A stretch of 64,000 bases of DNA, taken from Planctomycetota bacterium (GTDB taxonomy: Bacteria; Planctomycetota; UBA1135). This document shows positions 57,339-64,000 of this stretch, piece after piece. The stretch's first letter is position 1, and every line of letters starts with the position of its first letter. The stretch spans positions 42,115 to 106,114 of the forward strand of contig JAJFFB010000170.1 of NCBI GenBank assembly GCA_021776925.1, read 5' to 3'. Below the pieces are notes generated by a model. It was not told the DNA's origin and did not search any database. It was given only the letters and a program-made list of their open reading frames with translations. A program made the position numbers and the translations under genes.

Positions 57339-59204
57339 TCACAGGGCGATGCGATAGGTCACAAAGGCGGCCAGCCACGCCACCACCGACATGTAGCCGA
57401 GCATGAACAGCGGCCAGCGCCAGGAGTTGGTTTCGCGCCGCACCACCGCCAGCGTCGAAATGCACAGCATCGCGTAGACGAAGAACACCATCAGCGACAG
57501 ACCGGTGGCGAGGCTGACCGGGGCCTCGCCGGTGGCCGGGTCGGGGGTGGTGATGCGCTCGGACATGCCGGCGTATTCCTGATCGCCGTTGCCCTCGTAG
57601 GCGTAGACCTGCGCCAGCGTCGACACCATCAACTCGCGCGCGGCAAAACTGCCGACCAGGCCGACGTTGATGCGCCAGTCGTAACCCAGCGGCTTGAACA
57701 CCGGCTCGAGTGCGCGGCCGAGGTCGGCGCCGTAGCTCTGTTCGATCACCCACGCCTGACCCTCGCCCTCGCTCATGCCCGCCGGCGGATCATTGGCGGG
57801 GAAATGCAGCAGGAACCACAGCACAATCGAGCCGGTCAGGATCACGCGGCCGGCGCGGCTGATGAACATCTTCACCCGCCGCCACACCTGCAGGCCGAGG
57901 CTGGTGAAGGAGGGGAAGCGGTAGGGCGGCAGCTCCAGATAGAAGGGCAGGCTGGCGCCGCGCAGCATGCCGCGTTTGAAGATCGCGGCGAAGACCACTG
58001 CCGATAGCGCGCCGAGCAGATACAGCCCCATCAGGGTCAGCCCCTGCCAGGTGATCGGGCCGAGCACCTTGTCGGCCGGGATGAAAGCCGCGATCAGCAG
58101 CGCGTAGACCGGCAGCCGCGCCGAGCAGGTGGCGAAGGGTGCGACCAAGATGGTGGCGAGGCGGTCCTTGGGGCTGGGGATGCTGCGCGTGGCCATGACC
58201 CCGGGCACCGCGCAGGCGTAGGAACTGAGCAGCGCGATGAAGCAGCGCCCCTCGAGACCGATCCAGCCCATCATGCGGTCGACGACGAAGGCCGCGCGCG
58301 CCATGTAACCCGACGCTTCGAAGAACAGGATCAGCGCGAACAGCAGCGCGATCTGCGGGATGAACACGAACACCGCGCCCACCCCGCGGATGACGCCGTC
58401 GGCGAGCAGGTTTGTGAACCAGCCGCTCGGCAGGGTGGCCTGGGTGGCTTCGGCGAGGCCGTCCATGGCGCCGGCGAAGAAGTCCATCGCCGGGCCGGCC
58501 CAGGTGAAGATCGCCTGGAAGAAGAAGGTGACGAAGGCGAGGAAGGCCAGCCCGCCGAAGAAAGGGTGCAGCAGGAAGTTGTCGAGCCGGCGGGTGAGGG
58601 TGCTTTCCGAAAGGGGGTGGCGGGTGACGCGCTCGAGCAGGCGGTCGGCCCAGGCGAAGCGCGACTCGGTGTCGCCCTCGGGCAGTTCCTTGGCCGGCGA
58701 CCACTGTTCTGGCTCCGGCAGACGGTCGCGCAGATCGCCGACACCGAGGCCACGGTTGCCGACCACGCCGATCACCGGCACGCCGAGCGCGCCCTGCAGT
58801 TTGAACAGATCGATGTCGCCGCCGCGCGCCTTGAGCTCGTCGACCATGGTCAGCGCGAGCAGCGTGGGGCGGCCGAGCAGCAGCACCTCGGCGATCATCG
58901 GCAGGCTGCGCTCGAGAGTGGTTGCATCTGCAACGATCACCACGCCGTCCGGCGCGGGCTCGCCTTCGAGCTCGCCTTTGAGCACGCGCACGGCGATCGC
59001 TTCGTCCTCGGAAATCGCGTGCAGGCTGTAGGTGCCGGGCAGGTCGGTGAGTTCGATGGTCTCGCCCTCGACCACCAACCGCCCCTGGCGCCGGTCGACG
59101 GTGACCCCTGGGTAGTTGCCGGTCTTGGCCCGCAGCCCGGTCAGGGCGTTGAACAGCGTGGTTTTGCCCGCATTCGGGCTGCCGACCAGCGCAATGCGCT
59201 TCAT
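57339..59204 (-). CDS. feoB: Ferrous iron transporter B
   Basis: MKRIALVGSPNAGKTTLFNALTGLRAKTGNYPGVTVDRRQG, ELTDLPGTYSLHAISEDE, FFEASGYMARAAFVVDRMMGWIGLEGRCFIALLSSYACAVPGVMATR. Confidence 0.97.
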   Translation of the reverse strand: MKRIALVGSPNAGKTTLFNALTGLRAKTGNYPGVTVDRRQGRLVVEGETIELTDLPGTYSLHAISEDEAIAVRVLKGELEGEPAPDGVVIVADATTLERSLPMIAEVLLLGRPTLLALTMVDELKARGGDIDLFKLQGALGVPVIGVVGNRGLGVGDLRDRLPEPEQWSPAKELPEGDTESRFAWADRLLERVTRHPLSESTLTRRLDNFLLHPFFGGLAFLAFVTFFFQAIFTWAGPAMDFFAGAMDGLAEATQATLPSGWFTNLLADGVIRGVGAVFVFIPQIALLFALILFFEASGYMARAAFVVDRMMGWIGLEGRCFIALLSSYACAVPGVMATRSIPSPKDRLATILVAPFATCSARLPVYALLIAAFIPADKVLGPITWQGLTLMGLYLLGALSAVVFAAIFKRGMLRGASLPFYLELPPYRFPSFTSLGLQVWRRVKMFISRAGRVILTGSIVLWFLLHFPANDPPAGMSEGEGQAWVIEQSYGADLGRALEPVFKPLGYDWRINVGLVGSFAARELMVSTLAQVYAYEGNGDQEYAGMSERITTPDPATGEAPVSLATGLSLMVFFVYAMLCISTLAVVRRETNSWRWPLFMLGYMSVVAWLAAFVTYRIAL

Positions 59205-59515
59205 GCGGTGCGTTCCTCGTCGTCGGGCTGGTAGCCGCGCAGCCTTGTGGATGGAGAACCCTGCATATCGCCGGGGCTCACCACCTCGACCAGAAGCGCC
59301 TCGGACGTGCGGATACAAAGCTGGTAACCGCGTAGACTTACCACGATCGGCCCGGCCAGGGGGGCCTGCCGCACGAAACACACCTCGGTGCCGGGGGTGA
59401 AGCCCAGCTCGCGCAGCCGCTCGGCCGTGGAGCCCTCACCGACCACGCGCTGCACCCGCGCCACGCCGAAGCGGCGCAGGTCAGCGAGGGTGAGGGTGCC
59501 GACGGGTGGATTCAT
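59201..59515 (-). CDS. feoA: FeoA domain protein
   Basis: RLRELGFTPGTEVCFVRQAPLAGPIVVSLRGYQLCIRTSEALLVEV; ATGA overlap with feoB. Confidence 0.93.
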   Translation of the reverse strand: MNPPVGTLTLADLRRFGVARVQRVVGEGSTAERLRELGFTPGTEVCFVRQAPLAGPIVVSLRGYQLCIRTSEALLVEVVSPGDMQGSPSTRLRGYQPDDEERTA

Positions 59516-59600
59516 CCTTGCGGGTCTTTATTGAGACTCGGTCGCAAAAGCCTGAGTGAGTATAGGTCCTGAAGAGGGGGTTCGCTAGGCTATTCCTTCG

Positions 59601-60668
59601 ATGAAACGGCTCGGAATGCTGGGGTTCGGTCGATTCGGGGCAGCCTTGGCGGGCCTGGCCGGGGAGGCGGGTGTCGCGGTGCGGGCCTGGGATCCGAGGG
59701 CGCAGATTCCGCCCGAGCAGGCCGCAGCTTCGCTGAGCGACCTGGCCGAGGGTTCCGATCTCCTAATCCTCGCGGTGCCGATCGACAAGATTGCCGCCGC
59801 GGCGACCGAATTGCGGCCCTTTTTGCGCCCCGATCATCTGGTGCTGCACGTCGCCAGCGTGCAGGACGGCCCCGGCTACGCGCTGGCCGAGGTGCTCGGG
59901 CCGGATCATCCGTGGATCGGCACCCACCCCTTGTTCGGCCCATCGAGCATCGTCCTGGGGGAACGCCCGCTGCGCGCGGTGGTGTGCCCCAACGAGCAGC
60001 ACCCGGCCGCCGCCGAGGAGGCCGCCGCCCTGTATCGAGAGCTCGATTGCGAAGTCCTGCTCGAAGACGCCGCCAGCCACGACCGCTGCATGGCCTACAG
60101 CCACGCGCTGGCCTTCTTCGTCGCCAAGGGCATGCTCGACCTCGGCGAGCTCGAGCGGCTGAGCTTCTTCCCGCCGTCCTTCCGCGCGATGATGACCACC
60201 ATCGAGTCGGTGCAGGAAGACGCCGGCCACCTCTTCCTGTCGATCGAGCGCTCCAACAGCTACGCCGCCGAGGCGCGCCAGAAGCTGCTCGAGGCGCTCG
60301 AGTCGGTGCACCAGCAGCTCGAATCGGCGCCCGACGACCAGGCGCTGTCGGAAGAGTTGTTCCCGATCCCGGCGCTGGCCGAGCGCGCGCCCGAGCTGCA
60401 GGAAACCCGCGAGCTGATCGACACCCTCGACGAGGAGCTGGTCGCGCTGCTCGCCCGTCGCGCGCTGCTGGCCCGTAGAGCCGGCGCGATCAAAGCCGGC
60501 CACGGCCACGGCGTGCGCGACCCCGGCCGCGAACGCGCCCTGCTCGACGTGCGCCGCCAGCTCGCCGAAGCCCGCGGCCTCGACCCCGACGGCGTCGCCC
60601 GGGTGTTCGAAGCCGTGATGCGCTTCTCCCGCGACCTGCAACAGGCCGACGGCACCGCCCCGGCGTAG
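59601..60668 (+). CDS. Bifunctional prephenate dehydrogenase (N) - chorismate mutase (C)
   Basis: Rossmann MKRLGMLGFGRFGAALAGLAGEAG, HPLFGPSSIVLGERPLRAVVCPNE; C-terminal LQETRELIDTLDEELVALLARRALLARRAGAIKAGHGHGVRDPGRERALLDVRRQLAEARGLDPDGVARVFEAVMRFSRDLQ (AroQ type). Confidence 0.88.
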   Translation: MKRLGMLGFGRFGAALAGLAGEAGVAVRAWDPRAQIPPEQAAASLSDLAEGSDLLILAVPIDKIAAAATELRPFLRPDHLVLHVASVQDGPGYALAEVLGPDHPWIGTHPLFGPSSIVLGERPLRAVVCPNEQHPAAAEEAAALYRELDCEVLLEDAASHDRCMAYSHALAFFVAKGMLDLGELERLSFFPPSFRAMMTTIESVQEDAGHLFLSIERSNSYAAEARQKLLEALESVHQQLESAPDDQALSEELFPIPALAERAPELQETRELIDTLDEELVALLARRALLARRAGAIKAGHGHGVRDPGRERALLDVRRQLAEARGLDPDGVARVFEAVMRFSRDLQQADGTAPA

Positions 60669-60749
60669 CCCCGCGGTTGGCTGCCTACCGGGAGTTGCGG
60701 CCCGCGGGGCGCTGCGAAAGAGTTGCTCGCGCGGGTAAACTACGGCCCG

Positions 60750-61463
60750 ATGAGCACCGCGACTTCCGCCAAGAACGCAGCCGGTGTGGCCGCCGCAGCC
60801 TTGGTCGAAGACGGCATGAAGCTTGGGCTGGGCACCGGCAGCACCGTCGCCTACTTTCTCGAGGCGCTGGCCGAGCGCATGCGCGCCGACGGCATCGAGG
60901 TGGTCGGCGTACCGACCAGCACCGCCACCGCAGACAGGGCGCGCGAGCTTGGCATTCCGCTGAGCGACCTCGACGAAACTCCGCAGCTGGATCTGGTGAT
61001 CGACGGCGCTGACGAGGTCGACCCCGAGTTCCGCCTGATCAAGGGTGGGGGGGGTGCGCTGCTGCGCGAGAAGATCGTGGCCTCGTGTTCCAAACGCGTG
61101 GCGATCATCGTCGGCGGCAACAAGCAGGTCGAAAAACTCGGCTCGACCTTCCTGCTGCCGGTCGAGGTGCTGCCCTTCGGCGCAGAAGCCACGCGCCGCA
61201 AGGTGGCCGCGTTGGAGTGCCAGCCCTATCTACGCACGCTGGAAAACGGCGAGGCCTTCGTTACCGACAACGGCAACCACATCCTGGACTGCCGCTTCCG
61301 TTTCGGCATCGAAGACCCGGAAGCTCTGCACGCAGCATTGGCACAGATCCCCGGCGTGATCGAGGTCGGCCTGTTCCTGGGCCTGTGCGACCTGGTCATC
61401 GAGGGCCGCGCCGACGGCACCGCGGTCACCCACCACCGGCCGGAAACTGCTCCGGCCACCTGA
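60750..61463 (+). CDS. rpiA: Ribose-5-phosphate isomerase A
   Basis: GLGTGSTVAYFLEAL, VIDGADEVDPEFRLIKGGGGALLREKIVA, TDNGNHILDCRF, GVIEVGLFLGLCDLVIEG. Confidence 0.97.
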   Translation: MSTATSAKNAAGVAAAALVEDGMKLGLGTGSTVAYFLEALAERMRADGIEVVGVPTSTATADRARELGIPLSDLDETPQLDLVIDGADEVDPEFRLIKGGGGALLREKIVASCSKRVAIIVGGNKQVEKLGSTFLLPVEVLPFGAEATRRKVAALECQPYLRTLENGEAFVTDNGNHILDCRFRFGIEDPEALHAALAQIPGVIEVGLFLGLCDLVIEGRADGTAVTHHRPETAPAT

Positions 61464-61476
61464 ATTTCGCGCCACC

Positions 61477-62070
61477 ATGGATTCTCTGCAGAACCTCGAT
61501 TCTGATGCGCTCGCCGAACGCCTGCTGGTTTCGGTGGGCACCAGCACGTGGCCCCCGGTGCACACCGCGGTCGAGTGGGCCAAGGAAAAGCACCACGGGC
61601 AGCTGCGCCGCGATGGCAGCGACTTTCCTTGCCACCCGCTGCGCGTGGCGGTGATTCTGCACGAGTTCTGTGGTCAGAACGACGCCAACGTGTTGTGCAC
61701 CGCGCTGCTGCACGACCTACTCGAAGACACCGAGGTCGACTACGACGACATCGCCGAGGTCTTCGGCAACAAAGTCGCCGACGAGGTGCGCTCGCTGACC
61801 CTGCAGGAACCGCGCGATGGGCAGTCGAAGTACGACCGCAACATCAGCCACTTCGAAACGCTGCGCTGGGAAGGCCGCGACGTGCAGATCGTGCGCAGCG
61901 CCGACCGCCTCGACAACATCATGACCTTGCCCGAGGCCGAGGTTTACCCGCGCCGCGACGAATTCCTGCGCGAAACCCGCGAGGGCCTGCTGCCGCTGAC
62001 CCTCGCCGTCAACACTACTCTGTACCACGCGCTCGATGGTGCGTTGGCTGCAGCTGGTTGTCCTGCCTGA
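61477..62070 (+). CDS. HD-domain hydrolase of the SpoT/MESH1 type
   Basis: HHGQLRRDGSDFPCHPLRVAVILHEFCGQNDANVLCTALLHDLLEDTEVDYDDIAEVFGNKVADEVRSLT; no synthetase domain. Confidence 0.85.
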   Translation: MDSLQNLDSDALAERLLVSVGTSTWPPVHTAVEWAKEKHHGQLRRDGSDFPCHPLRVAVILHEFCGQNDANVLCTALLHDLLEDTEVDYDDIAEVFGNKVADEVRSLTLQEPRDGQSKYDRNISHFETLRWEGRDVQIVRSADRLDNIMTLPEAEVYPRRDEFLRETREGLLPLTLAVNTTLYHALDGALAAAGCPA

Positions 62071-62081
62071 AAATTGAAACG

Positions 62082-63177
62082 ATGAAACTCCTCCTCGACC
62101 GCGCCGCTGAGATCGAACGCCGCCTGCAGCAGATCGGAGGCCGGCTTTGACTACGCCGGTAATCTGAAACAAAAGGAAGAACTGGAAGCCGCGATGGCCA
62201 AGCCGAGTTTCTGGGACAACCAGGAACGGGCGCAGGGGGTCATCAGCAAGATGAAGCTGGTGCGTGCGGTGGTCGACCCGATCGACGAGGCGCGCGCCGA
62301 GCTCGAGGACATCCGAGCGCTGGGCGAACTCGGCGAGGAGATGGGGGAAGAGGAAGTCGAAGCCGACCTCGAAGTGATGGTGCTCGACGCCGAAAGCCGC
62401 ATGGAGAAGCTCGAGTTCCAGGTCATGCTCGGTGGTGAGAACGATCATCGCAACGCGTTTCTGACCGTTCAGGCCGGCGCCGGCGGCACCGATGCCGCAG
62501 ACTTCGCGCTGATGCTGCAGCGCATGTACCTGCGCTGGGTCGAGCGTCGCGGTTTCGATGCCGAGCTGATCGAGATCACCGAGTCGGACGAAGGCGGGAT
62601 TCGCCACTCGACCTTCCTGATCAAGGGCCCCTACGCCTACGGCTACTTGAAGGCCGAGCGCGGGGTGCACCGGCTGGTGCGCATCTCGCCCTACGACGCG
62701 CAGGCGCGGCGGCAGACCTCCTTCGCCGCGGTCGAGGCGACACCCGAGTTCGACGCCGACGCGCCGATCGAGATCAACATGGACGAAGTGCGCGTCGACA
62801 CCTACCGCGCCGGCGGCGCCGGCGGGCAGCACGTCAACAAGACCGACTCGGCGGTGCGCATGACCCACGAGCCGACCGGCATCGTGGTGCAGTGCCAGAA
62901 CGAACGCAGCCAGCACAAGAACCGCGCCACCGCCACACGCATGCTGATGTCGAAGCTGTTCGAGCTGCGCGAACGCGAGCGCGACGACGAGCTGAAGAAG
63001 ATGTACGGGCAGAAGGGCGAGATCGCCTGGGGCTCGCAGATCCGCTCCTACGTGCTCAACCCCTACCAGATGGTCAAGGACCACCGCACCAATCACGAGA
63101 CCGGCAACACCCAGGCCGTGCTCGACGGTGACCTCGACACCTTCATCGAGGAATACCTGCGCTCGAAATCTTCGTAG
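62082..63177 (+). CDS. prfB: Peptide chain release factor 2 with programmed +1 frameshift (join 62082..62147, 62149..63177)
   Basis: ATG at 62082, in-frame GGAGG...CTT TGA C at 62136-62151, then +1 frame [24 protein letters not shown]...; [37 protein letters not shown]. Confidence 0.95.
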
Positions 63178-63179
63178 TG

Positions 63180-64000
63180 ATGACTTCCCCGCAGACCCAA
63201 GCCCCGACCGAGCCTTCGGCCCTTAACGAACCCCGCACCATGTCCGAACGCACCCCGGTCCGTCGCGCGCTTCTTTCCGTGTTCTACAAGGATGGGGTCG
63301 TCGACCTCGCGCGTGCCCTGGTCGAACAGGGCGCCGAACTGCTGTCGACCGGCGGCACTATGAAGGCGATCGCCGACGCCGGCCTGCCGGTCACCGAGGT
63401 GGCCGAGTACACCGGCTTCCCCGAGATGATGGACGGGCGCGTGAAGACGCTGCACCCGATGATTCACGGCGGGCTCCTGGCGCGGCGCGACGACGCGGCG
63501 CACCTGGCGGCGATGGAAGAACATGGCATTGGCGCGATTGATCTGGTGTGTGTGAACCTCTACCCATTTGAGGAGACGGTTGCGGCGGGCGGAAGTTACG
63601 ACGAGATCATCGAAAAGATCGACATCGGCGGCCCGAGCATGCTGCGCTCGGCGGCCAAGAACTTCGCCTCGGTGGCGGTGGTGTGCGATCCCGCCGACTA
63701 CCCGCGCGTGGCCGCGGAGCTCGCCGCCGGCGGCACCACTGTGGAGCTGCGCAACGAACTCGCGCGCAAGGTGTTCCAACGCACCGGCGCCTACGACCAG
63801 GCGATCGGCCGCTGGTTCCAGCGCGAAGCCGGCGCCGGCCTGCGTTACGGCGAGAACCCGCACCAACAGGCCGCCTTCTACCCCGACGCCAGCGGTCTCG
63901 GCCTCGGCGGCGCGCGCGTGCTGCCCGGCGGCAAGGAGCTGTCCTACAACAACTGGCTCGATCTCGACGGCGCGGTCGGCGCGGCCAAGGACCTGCCGGC
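63180..64000 (+). CDS. purH: Bifunctional AICAR formyltransferase / IMP cyclohydrolase, 5' part (runs off window)
   Basis: [89 protein letters not shown]. Confidence 0.95.
   Translation, partial: MTSPQTQAPTEPSALNEPRTMSERTPVRRALLSVFYKDGVVDLARALVEQGAELLSTGGTMKAIADAGLPVTEVAEYTGFPEMMDGRVKTLHPMIHGGLLARRDDAAHLAAMEEHGIGAIDLVCVNLYPFEETVAAGGSYDEIIEKIDIGGPSMLRSAAKNFASVAVVCDPADYPRVAAELAAGGTTVELRNELARKVFQRTGAYDQAIGRWFQREAGAGLRYGENPHQQAAFYPDASGLGLGGARVLPGGKELSYNNWLDLDGAVGAAKDLP

Noticed and set aside
59516-59600. Fur box upstream of feoA
   Set aside because: The gap contains GAGACTCGG...CCTGAGTGAG but no convincing GATAATGATAATCATTATC-like match.

Overview
GC-rich bacterial chromosomal segment of about 64 kb, densely coding on both strands. 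It has a Gram-negative (LPS) envelope signature; Planctomycetota is plausible but unproven. No rRNA, tRNA, CRISPR array, phage or transposase was recognised. Left to right: type IV pilus genes (PilO-like, PilM/N-like, two tandem pilins); purF; selU/mnmH; transaldolase; an ECF sigma / anti-sigma / signal peptidase cluster; an mgtE gene broken by one in-frame TAA; a TetR-controlled benzoyl-CoA reductase / 2-hydroxyacyl-CoA dehydratase operon (TetR, two FeS dehydratase subunits, two BadF/BcrA-type ATPases) with a near-perfect palindromic operator; an aldehyde dehydrogenase; a new-looking pair of small paralogs flanking a TIM-barrel protein; rsmB-fmt-trxA-scpA-M50 protease; a kdsD-kdsC-LptC/A-like-LptD-like-tatA LPS block; moaB; rnhC; a pseudopilin-head fusion protein; parB carrying an exact parS; an HPr-domain fusion protein; a primary-type sigma factor; hemW; pyrF; parA; a cysteine desulfurase; the dnaA-dnaN-DUF721-gyrB origin region (no recF); feoAB; a reversed-order prephenate dehydrogenase-chorismate mutase fusion; rpiA; an HD hydrolase; prfB with a programmed frameshift; and the start of purH. 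Main candidates for follow-up are the dehydratase operon with its operator, the interrupted mgtE, the GGDP-motif paralog pair, the HPr and GspG-head fusions, and a five-tract G5 G-quadruplex candidate. All calls come from reading the sequence and supplied ORF translations; no database search was run.
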